Part shown: piece by piece, positions 21,240 to 33,705 of the stretch
How the letters are laid out: every line of letters begins with the position of its first letter
Numbering within the stretch: position 1 is the stretch's first letter
DNA from: Abelmoschus esculentus
Lineage: Eukaryota > Streptophyta > Magnoliopsida > Malvales > Malvaceae
Reading direction: 5' to 3'
Length of the DNA: 64,000 nt
Assembly (NCBI GenBank): GCA_035048815.1
Contig: JAUCBN010000034.1
Location: 11,014,737-11,078,736, forward strand
Notes under the pieces: model-generated
Database searches by the model: none
Told to the model about the DNA's origin: nothing
What the model saw: only the letters and a program-made list of their open reading frames with translations
Translations under genes and position numbers: made by a program

Positions 21240-21492
21240 GAAAGATTATATCATAGGCCTGGCTCATCATGTCAATCGTGATTTCTAACCAATACAAATC
21301 ACTTATTTCACCAATAATCAGCCATGTAATTAATATAATTTCTAGAAATTATATTTTTAAAATGACATGAAAAATATGAGTGAAGATTCATTGGTTGGAA
21401 AAAATGAGTTGAAGATTAGTGGTAAAGTGGGTGGTTATAATTAGATGGGACTATAATTGACGTGGTGAGCCGGGACTATGATATAATTTCTC
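21240..21492. mobile_element. MITE copy C, Mutator-like family, with 9-bp target duplication
   Basis: A 253-bp unit. Left end GAAAGATTATATCATAGGCC is matched at the right by GACTATGATATAATTTCTC, as in the copy at 2690-2946. It is flanked by GTGGGACAA (21231-21239) and CTGGGACAA (21493-21501), 8 of 9 identical, the length expected for Mutator-like elements. No protein is encoded. Confidence 0.82.
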
Positions 21493-22814
21493 CTGGGACA
21501 ATGTCAAAGTCTAGATAATATTAATTAATTAATGATTAAGTACTACGCAAACTATCACTGAACTTTACGATCCTATTATTTTACCCCTATACTTTTTTTT
21601 CGATTCAATTATAACACTCGACTTTTGTTTTGTTGTAATGTAAGCATTGAGCCTTTAAAATTCAAAGGGTATGATGGTGCAAAAAGATTATTTCGGTCAC
21701 TATGATAATACGAAAAAATGACATCGTTTTGGTGTGGCTATTTATATTCAAATGGTGTTGTTTTAGCCTTTAAATTAAATCGTTTTAATTTTACACAATG
21801 AACATTCTCACAGCCATTGTCAATTAATCAACACCTGTTATCGATCTTCATTCGCAACAAAGTCGATATCAAAACATTTATATTTCACTCGTCTTTCTTC
21901 TCCTCAAATTGACTTTCCACGAAACTCATTCAAAATCCATCTTAAAGATCGACATGTTAATGCTTTGATCTCCTTCGATGATCACTGAATAAGACTAATT
22001 TCGAGGTATGTTATTCATCTTCTCAAAATAATGTTTTTCAATATCTCAAATCCGTCAAAATCTTCCGACCACCAAAGTGATATTTTTTTAATTTTGTTCA
22101 AAATTCACAATGTGATAGAGGATGATAGACAAGTTTATCAGTGTTTATAATGACTACAAAAAACGTCAGAGAATAGTCACAATCGAATATCAATAAAAAT
22201 TAAAAATTTTAATAGTTTAAAGTTCGATCGTAAAATATTTACAAATCTTAAAATTTAATACCCAAAATGATGTTGTTTGGGCATCAATAACCACACTAAA
22301 ATTGACATTGTTTTGGCCTTATCATTATCTCGTTTGGATTTATTGTCTCAATGCTTAGGTTGTAATAAAACTAAAATTTAATTCTACGCTCGAAGAAAAA
22401 GCATGTTGAAATTAATGCAAATATTAAAGTTCGGTGTTATCTAAACTAGTTTATCCTTAATTAATTAATTAATTAATGACCATAGTATTTTATTTAGCTT
22501 TGAAAGCCCCTCTACAGTAATTTAAGAGTAAACAACAATAGAAACCATTCAACTTCCAATTGCTTTAATTATAACATTAAACTTTTAGTTTTTTTGAATT
22601 GCACCACTAACCGTTAAAATTCAAACATCTTAATGACATGGTCGGATTCTTCCGTCACAATGATGATGTGGCTATTAATTCCCAAAAATAAGTCATTTTT
22701 GGCATTGAATTTTGTGGTATATCGGTTTTATCGTTAAACTTTAAAATAATTTTATTGTTGTTAATAAATATTTTTGTCGTCATTGACGGTTAACTATTGT
22801 TCGTTTAATTATTT
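21493..22814. other. Intergenic, old repeat-derived sequence
   Basis: Two stretches (about 21,540-22,450 and 22,510-22,760) share phrases such as TTATAACA(C/T)T and ATTCAAA near GTTAAAATTC/TTTAAAATTC. They look like diverged copies of one repeat. No coding sequence recognised. Confidence 0.4.
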
Positions 22815-22982
22815 AGGACAAATCAATATACTAATGTATATATTTCACACCTTTTTCTTTTTATTGGATTAGTTTTTCACAAAAACCATTCAAAATCGAG
22901 GACAAATCAATATACTAATGTATATATTTCACACCTTTTTCTTTTTATTGGATTAGTTTTTCACAAAAACCATTCAAAATCG
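22815..22982. repeat. Perfect 84-bp tandem duplication
   Basis: Two identical copies of a unit beginning AGGACAAATCAATATACTAA (starts 22815 and 22899). The absence of differences implies a recent event. Confidence 0.92.
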
Positions 22983-23403
22983 ACAACAATTCACAAAAAA
23001 ACTTTAACGTGACAATAATTTAATCTTTTTTATGATCATTCAATGAGATTAGTTCTGTAATCTATTATTTGTATTCTTAAAAAAAATCTCTCACCATTCA
23101 AATTTTTGAATGAAACCTCGAATTTAGAAAACCCAAACATTAAAAGAAGGATAAATTTTTTATTTAATTTTGATCGGATTTCATGGAAAATAAATCCAAA
23201 AAAATGAGTAAAATGTGAATATTTTGGTTTCATAAATAATGACCAATCCATCCATGCTTAACACGTAAATTATGCCCATAAGTACACCTCCTACCTTCTA
23301 ACAACATACTTTTTGGTACGATGGAATTTTTTAAGCATTTTAATCGACTCCGAATGTCTCCGAGACGAGCAAATGTTCATATTTTTCCAGATCAGTGGCG
23401 AAT

Positions 23404-23900
23404 TAGGGGTGAATATTCGATAGAGTTGAGTTGAATCAAAAAATTTCGAGTTATTCGAGTTGATGAGTCATATTTTACAACTCAAACTTTATTTGAAATT
23501 TTTTCGGTTCGAGTCGAGTTTTCAAGTTTTTAAAAATATTTAATTATAATTATTTATCATGTTATAGTATAATTTGATTTCAATTTAAACAACTTTCTCT
23601 AATCATATAAGATATATATATATATTTTTCGTATGAAGCGATATTTTTTTATATTTTATATATCAATGTATATATATCATAAAAAATTGATAGACTCGTC
23701 TCAAACTTAAAAATTAATCCATTAATTACTAAAAATTTCGAGTTATTCGAATTTTTATTTTACAACTCAAACTTTATTTGAAATTTTTTCGAGTCGAGTC
23801 AAAACGAGTTGAGTCGAGTCTATAAAATTTCAAGTCGAATCAAAACGAGTCGAGTTATTCGATTTTTTCGAGTCAAGTCAAGTTTTGCTCATATTATCAT
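23404..23900. mobile_element. Degenerate hAT-like element (TCGAGT-rich family)
   Basis: Starts TAGGGGTGAATATTCGATAG. It has abundant TCGAGT/TTCGAG words and ends near TCAAGTTTTGCTCATATTA, the counterpart of the GTGAGCAAAA terminus seen at 4426 and 10005. Right boundary and target duplication are not clear. Confidence 0.5.
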
Positions 23901-25190
23901 CGATTGGGCCAATTTAGTTAATTCAACTGATTTAATTAGTAATATAATTTTTATATAATTTTAAAATTTTAAATTTTTGTTGATTAGTAAACTTAAATTT
24001 CCTTTATTATCATATTCAAAAAAATCTTTTATTATCTATATATTTATTTAAATAAAATTAAAGTATTTCATTAAAAATAATTTTTTATGTATAATTTAAT
24101 TGATTTTTTTAAAAAATATAAATCATAAATATATGAATTTAAATCTATTTATTTAAAATTAATTAATTTCAACAAAAGTAACATGAAAATATATTATATT
24201 TTTATTTTTTAACTTATTTTTCTAAAAATATTAGATATAAGTTATATTCTTTTACTAAGAATATATATTTTAAAATTTAATTTTGATCTTAATTTTAATT
24301 ATGTCATATTGTTTGTATTTTATGATATTATAATAGGATAAAACCTTCACAATTGAAAAAATCAATTTTTTAAATATATTTAATCAATTAATAACCAAAA
24401 TATATTCAAATATTTTTAAAAATAATTATATAATGTTTATAAAATGTAATAAAAATATAAACAATCTCATTATTTTTATTTTTATCTTTTATTTCAATTA
24501 AATTTTATTTCTTAAATTATTTCAAGATTTTAAAATAAATTAATCTTTTATATTGGACTATTTCTTTTATTCTTACCTATCTAAAACCTAATTTACATTA
24601 ATATTAAAATATAAAATAAACTATATTTATTTGGACATTAGGATGAGAATGTTATGATTCCATTGTGTACTCTGATATTTTTTATTCCGTGGTATATAAT
24701 TTCGTTGATTTTAGGTATATATATTTAAAAAAATAATAATTTAAAATAGTCTTAAATTTTTTATCCCAAATTATTGTCATTGTCACTAGTCTTATCGGAC
24801 CTCAACATTGTTGTTGTCGAACGTTGTCATTTATTTCCTTCAATCATTCATCACTAATAATCGATAAGAGACACGTCAATTAGACGTTAAACAAAAATTT
24901 TAATCGAACGACATCTGAGTAACACATCTATCGTTGATTACAAATGCAAAAGGGACTTAACCTTGGGTAATAACATTAGATTAATGTTAATTTATTTTTA
25001 ATTTTTTTTAATTTTAAGTTTAATTTAAAAAAATAAATATCACATGTTAGTTTTTGATTGAAATTAAAAAAGTTATCGTTAGCCATCATTAAAACTTTAA
25101 ATAAAATAATAAAATATTAAACATCTATTTGACCTAAAAATTAATTTAAACATCTAAATAAAATAATATAATTTAAACACCTACTAAACC
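23901..25190. other. AT-rich intergenic spacer
   Basis: Extremely AT-rich, with no open frame of note and no boundary signals recognised. Confidence 0.5.
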
Positions 25191-25294
25191 TTTATATTAA
25201 AAAAACTCACGTTCTCATCCTAAATCATCATACAAACCATTTATATTAAAAAAAAAAAAACTCACGTTCTCATCCTAAATCATCATACAAACCA
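25191..25294. repeat. About 50-bp tandem duplication with expanded A-tract
   Basis: A unit beginning TTTATATTAA and carrying CTCACGTTCTCATCCTAAAT appears twice. The second copy has a longer poly-A run, suggesting slippage after duplication. Confidence 0.85.
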
Positions 25295-26489
25295 TACTTA
25301 TCAATTATTTCGACTTTTATTATAAATTTAATAAAATTAGGAAATAACTTGTATGACATTATTTCAATTTGACCGAAATTAACAAATATTTAATAAAATA
25401 GCGATAACGACATTCCTACCCCTTTGACCGAAATACATTATTGTTGACAATGATCTTTCCACTAAAAATTACTGCAAATCAAACATAAAAATATTTTTAT
25501 AAAAAGAAATTATATACGATTTGAAATCATAACATTTAGAGTAAATTGAAAAATCGATCCGAATCGAGTTATGTGATTTGATTCGGTTCAAGTTTATATA
25601 TTATGGTTCAGTTTAAAATTTAATTTTTATAATTCGGTTAGGTTTCGGGGTTTTCATATGAAACTCATTTATTTTCTATTAACCCGAATTAAAAAATATA
25701 TATTATGACTCATATCAAATATGTTTTAAAGATAATCTCTTGAAATATTTAGATTTATTTTTTAAATTGGTCTCTTAAATATTTAGATTAATTTTATAAT
25801 ATTAAATTGCTTAGATATCGTATTTCAAATTTGAATATGCTTTTATAATATTTACTATTTCGGTTATTTTGTGACATAAAATATTTGAGTTTGTCTTTAA
25901 TCAAAAAAACATATTAGGCTATATATGTTTAGGTTGGTGATATAGAATCATTGAGTGTATATTAATTAAATAAATCTTTCTTATGATTTATTTTTCAGAT
26001 ATATTGTTTGTTTTGTAATCATTGTTATTTTTTTTAATTATTATTTGAAATCTTAGATTTCTCAACTGCTCAAGACATGTGCTTTCATGTTCTTAAATGA
26101 TAAATTAAATTAATATTGGAGAGTCTAATAAATATTTTATTTTATTTTTTTAATTAAAAAACCATTAAAACCGCGGGTTTTAATCAAACCGAACCGTAAA
26201 ATTCAGTTTTTATGTTTTTGGTTTTTATATCATTCGATTTCAGTTTTATTTTTAAAAAAACGCAAACTGCAATTCAGTTCATATTTTAATAAAAAAAACG
26301 AACCCAACCGAATACACTCCTAGCAAGTGCATCAACTTTTTTCATTAACATGAAACCCCTCGAGCTAAAAGCTTTCCCAACAGACCCTTTACCATTAAAA
26401 AAAAAAACTTTAAAGTGCATTAATAGTAATACAACCAGCAATTTCTGATTTTTCTAATAACCAGCAGTAGGCTACACTATATGCTAAGA
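25295..26489. other. 3' flank of the potassium-transporter gene and spacer
   Basis: A repeat-like stretch at about 25,545-26,325 is rich in CGGTT/AACCG words and ends CCGAATACACTCCTAG, resembling the terminal style of the other TAGG-type elements. The left end is not defined. Bases just before 26,490 are probably 3' UTR. Confidence 0.4.
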
Positions 26490-29400
26490 CTACACAGTAT
26501 AGATCATTCCAACTTCAATCAGATTGGTGTGAGGAATGTTTAGAGCTACTGCAGGACCCCTGCAGTTCTTTCTAAGAAATGAATAACCGATATCTACCAC
26601 CACCTTCTTCAAATAGGAGGAACTTCTCCTGGCCTTCACGTACGAATGTCCCATTATGTATGCAACCCCGGCTTCCTTGGCCTCGATCAAATCTATCAGC
26701 TCTTCCCTCACATTCGCATCCATACCCGGACTTGATGCTACTTCAAACCTCACGCGACGCCTTCTCACTGCTTGATTCTCGTCATCAGGATAAGCACTTC
26801 GCAAGCTCTGTAACGTTTGGGATTTGCTGCTTTGGATGGATTCGATACCTCCCCAATCCTCATGTTCGGAAACTATTAAACTTGAGCTTGATTGGATGGT
26901 CCTGCTACTTATAACGGCTAGCCTCCCATCATATGATGAACTCTCGGAGCTGCAAACTTGTGGTTCTCCAGCTTCCATCTGGATGAACTCGGCTATGCTT
27001 TGTATAAGCTGGTCCTCAAAATCACCATCATCTCGCTGGATATCTTTGTACCCATACCTGACAATACACCTATACATACGATATGGCCTCGGACATACCC
27101 GGCCAATGAGAAAGCGTTCTTCAGGTGAAACATAAGGGACTGGAACTGATTTCACGCAAATGAAAACTAACACCTTGTGGAATGCTGGCAGGTTTGTGAC
27201 AAAGTGGGAGAAGATTGCAGGGACTCCTGTCGCCAGTTCAGAGTAAATGAGACCTATCCCAGGCACACGCATGATACCAAGGCTAGGACCCAACCCGAGC
27301 AACCATCTCAGTGATACTTTGTTGTGCATGTCGAAGTTGTACTTCTTGCGAATCCCATAGTGCCATATGTACATAACCATCATAAAGACGACTGACAGCA
27401 CAAGAGGCACCCATCCACCTTGGGGCACTTTCATGAGTGCTGCGGATAAGTAAACCCCTTCACAAAACCAGAAGAATACAAGGAACACGGCAGCAAGCAA
27501 AACACTTTTCTGCCAAACAAAGGTTACCACAAGAGCCATGAGAAATGTTGTAATGAACATCACCGTAATGCATGCAAGTCCTGAAAACCAAGATCAAATA
27601 AGAAATATCATTTCCAAAAGAAAAAGTACAACAGACGAGTTAATGGTGCAAGTTAGTAACTATCTCTAGAATCTGAAGTGTGAACTATCTGAAGCCAGAA
27701 TAAATTTACCAAAACGTTAGTACACAAATTTAAGTATTTAATATACTTTTATCAAGAATATTGAGGAGGAAGGGAGAGTTATAAGAGAATGAATTACCAT
27801 AAGCATTTCCAATTAAAGTTGTATCTTGGAATCCAATAGTTATGGCAAGAGTAAGTATCATGAGTATCCAATTTATTTCTGGGATGTAGATCTGGCCAAA
27901 AATATGTTTTGAGGTGTGAACAACTTTAACTCGAGGGAAGCATCCAAGGGCATGGCATTGTTTGATTATAGAAAACGTGGCAGTTATAATAGCCTGACTC
28001 CCAACAATAGATGCAAGGGTGGCAATTATAAAGACAGGCCAAAAAACAGGACCTGCAATGATAAAACAAAAAATTACACAAATGTTATAACAATGTTTAG
28101 AAGAAAAACAGTTGGTATCAGATTGCACTAACCAGGAATTGAGTCATAAAAACTGTGGGGAATCTTTTGCAGGTTTCTTGACAAGAAGGCAGCTTGACCC
28201 ATGTATTGAACAACTAAACATGGGTATACTACAAATGCAAAAGCAAGCTGCACAATCAGGAAAATTATCAAGTCCCTAATATATCACTCAAACAAACGTT
28301 CATTATTAAGTTCCAGGACGTGGGATAAGATGGCAAGAGGATTAGGCTTATAAGGTAAGGGGATAGGACATGTTTACATTCAATCCAGAGTTTACTATCA
28401 CATGCCAGGAGTGAAAAAAATATGACAAACAAAGAAGGAATTACTCTCACCCTAATTGATAAGGCAGTGAAATGGCCAATGTCTGCAAACATAGCTTCAG
28501 TGCCTGGTGAGACCCAAAAATTGCACATGATGGCTAATTCAATCAAATGAAAAACCATAAGTCAATTAAAATAAAAACCATGCTGTAGTCTTTTACCAGT
28601 TACTGAAAGAAGGATCCCTCCAAGAGAAATCCAGCCATCTTTACCAGTCTCTCTAAAGAACTTGATAATATAATACGGAGAAATTGCTTGAACAATCTTA
28701 GGGTTCCAATGTATTATATTGTACAAGCCAATGGAAAAAATTGAAACCAGCCAGATGATCACGACCGGCGCAAACATAAAAGCTACCCTGTGCGTACCAA
28801 CATGCTGCAGAGCAAATAGGCCAACCAATATGACACAAGCAAGCACGACAAGTGCACCTATGTTCAAAAATAAAGCCAAGTTTTAAGCCCTATGGGAAAA
28901 AAGAAAACATCAAGAGGAATCGTGAACCCAAAACTTAATAGAAATAATAGAGGAAAAAGAAGACCAAAATTGAGAGATGAATTACCACTAGTTAACTTCT
29001 TTTCAGTAACTTGAAGTCCAGAAACTGATGAAAGAACTGCAAATGTAAAAGAATTTAACCCCTTAACCATGAGAGAGAGAAATCATTAGCACAGACAGTT
29101 AAGAACGAAAAGGCATCAGTACAGCAACAAAATCATTGAAATATCAGTATCTGAAAATGTCAAACAGACATTATATACTTATAGGAAGGAGGATCCATGC
29201 AACCGCTTGACAGAAGGAGCAACTATGAAAATCTACAATCGCACTGCTAAGGTTGTGAAAATATTCTGATAATGGGTCCCCATAACTAAATCATTGGAAG
29301 TCTAGTACGTCCAATCAAGAACTAGGAACATTGAATGAATCATGCAAAGTTGCCACAATGATTGTGTGGTCTAGCAAATGGTTCAGACAAGCAAATTTGA

Positions 29401-31470
29401 GGAAAAGGATCTGCTTAACCATCTTTTCTAGTTTTGGATCAACTTGTTGAACTGTCTATAAAAGGTGAAGTGCCAGCAAAGTTATTTGTAGAAATCTCTT
29501 GTTTTAATGCAAAATATCAGCAGAACTCTTCATCGAAATTTCTTCTTATGCTAAGAACTTTCATCCACAATCATATTAACATACCAAAAGCTAGCATCAA
29601 AAAAATTCTTACAGTCCGACGCACTACATATGTTCAAGAGGAAATTCCAGTAAAGAAAAGTATTAAAATTTTATAATTCACAGCCACAAAGGTAATAACC
29701 TAATAATTTGTAATAATCAACCTAAGGTAACCATGTTAATATCTACCTGATATTGCAGGAGTGAGCACACCGTCACCTATGACCATAGCAGCACCAAAGA
29801 GTACGACAACTAGAAGGGCTGTCCTTAGCCTTTTATGCTTCTCTAAAAATCGCTTCAATGGAGAACCAGTGGCCTGTGTTGAACTTGAGGGCCCATATTT
29901 ATAGGCAGAGAGCTCTTCATCCGCTGCTTGCTGATTGGGAAGCAAGCTAAACTTAGCATGCCTACAAAGCAGCGAGTAGAGAGCAAAAGCGCCACCTGAT
30001 AATAATTCATATATAAGTTTACAAATGCTTAGACAATGTTTTATAAGAGAGACTTTGAAGTTTAATGGTTCACCACACCTTCACCGTTATCATCTACACT
30101 CAGCACGATGAACACATATTTAAGTAGGGGTATCAGTGTAAGGGTCCAAAAAATCAAGGAAAATGCTCCAAATATTGCATCTTCATTCTGATAGTTCTGC
30201 AATTTCCCTATGAACGTGCTAGAGTAAACATAAAGAGGTGAAGTGCTCAGGTCTCCATACACCACCCCCAAGCTCTGATATGCTAATATTAGGTTCCTAG
30301 AGAGATTGACCCACGAAAGCTGCAAAAGTGATACATATGATTAACAATTTGTGGTTAAATAACAAACAAATGCTGATGCCATGATTTATACTGAAAGCCT
30401 GAAACATACAAAAACCAAAGACTCCAATTCAAGCAGTGGTCAATATAGAAAACATTAAATAGAAAGGAAATAAAACAGGAAAGGATTCCAATATAATGAA
30501 TTAACGCCAAAGTTATCGTATGTATATCACAAATTGTTGCTATGCCATCATATTGATTAACAAGTAAATTTGGCATGGTTGAAGTAAAAACAAGACGCAC
30601 TGATTATGTAGAATAGTCGTCTTTGTTCTCAGGAAGAAGGTCAAAACTAGTGTAATTCGAATCTTATAAATAATAACAGGGAGGAGCTGTTAGTGGCATA
30701 AAGAGGAGGAAGCAAAAAGAAGTTTAAAAAACCAATAGCATATGAAAATAGCTAAAGTTGAGAATATATCTCATAAAACAGTTATACTCCATTTGGTGGG
30801 AAAGAAAGGGAGAAAAACAAGACAAGGGTTAAGATACAAATTAGAATCTGTTTACGAATCTCCTTTCTCAACCATTAGCCTAAAAGTTTTCCACCGTTCT
30901 CCCAACCAAACATATCATTCGAGTTCCTCTGTTTCGCCACAGAATTGAATGAAACGCATAAATGAACAAAACTAATACTTCATTTACCCTTCCTAAAATC
31001 AGTCTGCAGATCCATGAGGAGAAATTAAAATATTTCAACAGTAAATACATGTCATGATAAACTATTATATAACAGCAGTAGAAAAAAAACTGAAAGCAAG
31101 GAAACAGATCACATGGAAATCAAAGTAAGCAGAAAATGAATTGAACAGAAGTTAGGTTAGTAAAAGTAACAGACTGAAAGCATGATAGAATCGTTGCTAA
31201 AAACCTATACTAAGTTCTCACTCAATCAAACATCTGATTAAAATAAAGAATTAAGCTACTGACATGAAAGCAATGATGAGATCAATTAAACAGAAGGTAG
31301 ATGCATCTAGATTGAAAAGCATCGCAAAACAAGCAGGTTACAAGTACGAAAAATGAAGCACATAAGAAGAAGATCCAAAAACTAAAAATACAAGGCGAAT
31401 AAAACAAGTTAATACTAACTGGTGAAGTATTTCTCTGAGACTGAATTGAGATTCCTGAATCTGGTTCCAT
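26490..31470 (-). CDS. Potassium transporter, HAK/KUP/KT family
   Basis: A multi-pass K+ (H+-coupled) transporter of plasma or vacuolar membrane. Nine minus-strand exons: 31470-31420, 30319-30079, 29995-29747, 29036-28986, 28857-28597, 28503-28451, 28247-28133, 28052-27798 and 27580-26490. All are in phase and give 788 residues, the usual size. Motifs seen are [57 protein letters not shown], a series of hydrophobic segments, [22 protein letters not shown], and the long cytosolic tail ending EVGMIYTV. The tail carries a Ser-rich insert (about residues 620-670) typical of cluster II. It reads most like KUP10/11 relatives, but that is from memory. The conserved GEGGTFALYS motif reads [10 protein letters not shown] here (residue 100). 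Introns 1 and 3 are the longest. Confidence 0.94.
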
Positions 31471-31987
31471 TGAAGTTGAGTCTGAAGAAGGAGATGAGAG
31501 ATATCGTTTTCGCTTACTGAATGAGGAGGAAGAGGGGGTTGAATTGGTACCGTTGATAATCTGTCATCATCTGTGCCTACCTTCCATAGATATCTCTTAA
31601 ACATTTCTGATCTTAAAAATATATAGAGGTTATGATAATCGCATGTCTCATTCACTCACCGGTTGGTCCGGTCCAGTCCGGGTTTTTTTTCGATCATTTA
31701 TTTATATTTTTAAATAAAATTATTTATTTATTTTTATTTATATTACCGATCCTTTTATATTTTAAAAAATCATCTAAATAAATATTTTATTTATTTAAAA
31801 TCACTTTTAACAATAATATCTACTCTTATTTTAAATCAAATAATTTAAAATTATTTTTTTACAGTACTTTTTAAAAATAATATTAAATTCTCTCTAATAA
31901 ATTATAAATATTTATGTGTTTACAAAATTGTTAATAAAAAGTAAAAATCAATTGAGTTTTTTTTTTTATAAAAATATAATTAATTGA

Positions 31988-32019
<32 letters not shown>

Positions 32020-33136
32020 CAAAATCCATCTAAACCAAAAGAATGGTAATAATAAAAAAATAAGGTTTATCTCAAGAGTTTTGATCGCAACATACATATA
32101 TATTATTAAAATGTTAAAAGAAATGATGTACGATATGTCAATCGAATATAAAATCAATGTTCGATTGATATATTATTCGTTGAATATGACGAAGTCATGT
32201 TGAAGAAAATAATCAGATATATACGATATTCGAATGAGTGTTTGTGTTTGAAAAAATTTAGGAAATTATGGTGAAAGAATCGATGGTGATTCGAGGATTT
32301 ATGTTTAAATTTTTTTTAGGAAATTTTAGATTATTATATAAAAAATTAAGATAATTAAAATTGTAATGAATAAATTATCAAGTTATTAATTTTTTATTAT
32401 TAAATAGATTTTTCTAATTCTCCTTAAGTTTGTGTATTTTCATTAAAAATGTATAATTTTATAAAATTTTAAATTTTTTGTTCTTATTTACAAATTTAAT
32501 AATTGTTAAATATTTTTTAGTATTATCAAATATATATAAAAAATTATCAATGTCTAAAACATGATTCGTAAGTTTGTTTTTTACATAACGAAGCATAAGC
32601 GTAAAACATTTTCAATGTTTAAAACATGATTCATAAGTTTTGTCGGATTTGAATTTGATCTCGACTCGATTGAATATTTCTTAAAAAACTCATTTTGGTT
32701 TATAAAAAATAAATTTAAGGACTTAATTGTAAAAAATAAATTTAAGAACTTAATTATAAAAAATATAATTTTAAGGACTAAATTAAAAATAAAAAATCAA
32801 TTTTAAGGATCTAATTATAAAAAAATAGAAAGAGATGAATGTTATTAAAAATATCCCAAAAATTTAAGAAAAAATACATAATTAATCTCAGGTCGGATTG
32901 AATATTTTATACTCTAAATTTGAACACAATTTGACCTCTCCCTCAATAAAAATCCAACCCAACTTGAACTATTTTTTTATTAAAAAATCTAATTTAATCA
33001 GATCAAGTCAAGCCAAAACTCAACCGGATTAAATAAAATACCATCCATAACTAAACTCAACTATAAATTTTTACTCATCCAATTATCCTAACACCATATA
33101 AAACTATAAAAATATATTCCATGCAATAAGAATGAT
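31471..33136. other. 5' flank of the transporter gene and AT-rich spacer
   Basis: Bases 31,471-31,660 are GC-richer and probably 5' UTR, containing short upstream frames. The rest is AT-rich, with repeated AAAAATAAATTTAAG words at 32,705-32,800. No gene. Confidence 0.45.
31992..32019. repeat. (AT)n microsatellite
   Basis: About 14 uninterrupted AT units. Confidence 0.9.
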
Positions 33137-33705
33137 TAGGGGTACTTATCGAGCGAGTCGATTGCGAGTTGAGTAGTGCTTGATTCATGCTCGTTAAATA
33201 ATTTAGTTGCCCGACTCGACTCATTACTCGTTAAACTCGTTAAAATTTTGTTTGAATCGTGCTCGTTAAAATATTTTGTTGCTCAACTAAACTCGTTGCT
33301 CGTTAAGCTCGACTTGTTGCTTGTTAAGCTCGACTCGATGCTCATTAATAAAGAAATTTACCTTATTTTTAATTGAAAGTAAAATTTAATAATACGATAT
33401 GAGACTTAATATTAACATAAATTAATAAATTTAACCAATAATTACTAAAATTAAAGTAACAATACATAAATCAATAATTATTGTTTAGATTTACTTTTAG
33501 AATGAAATAATTTTAAAATAATGACTAAAAATTACTTTCAAAAATTTAACGAGTTGTTCGCAAATTTATCGAGTCGAGTTAGACTTTGTTAGATTTAACT
33601 CGTTAAAGTCTTAAATCGAGTAAATCTAAATTGAATATTTATTAAATTTTAACTAAATCGAATTTAAACAACTCACAAACTGCTCAACTCGTTAAACAGT
33701 CGTAA
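33137..33705. mobile_element. Degenerate TCGTTAA/ACTCGTT-rich element
   Basis: Starts TAGGGGTACTTATCGAGCGA. It is packed with CTCGTTAA and GCTCGACT words at its left, and inverted TTAACGAG/AACTCGTTAA words at its right (33,547-33,700). The terminal style matches the other TAGGGG elements. No target duplication found, so the right end is approximate. Confidence 0.45.

Noticed and set aside
26579..27135. Plus-strand open frames of 103-111 codons within the potassium-transporter last exon
   Set aside because: Antisense shadows of a well-conserved coding exon.
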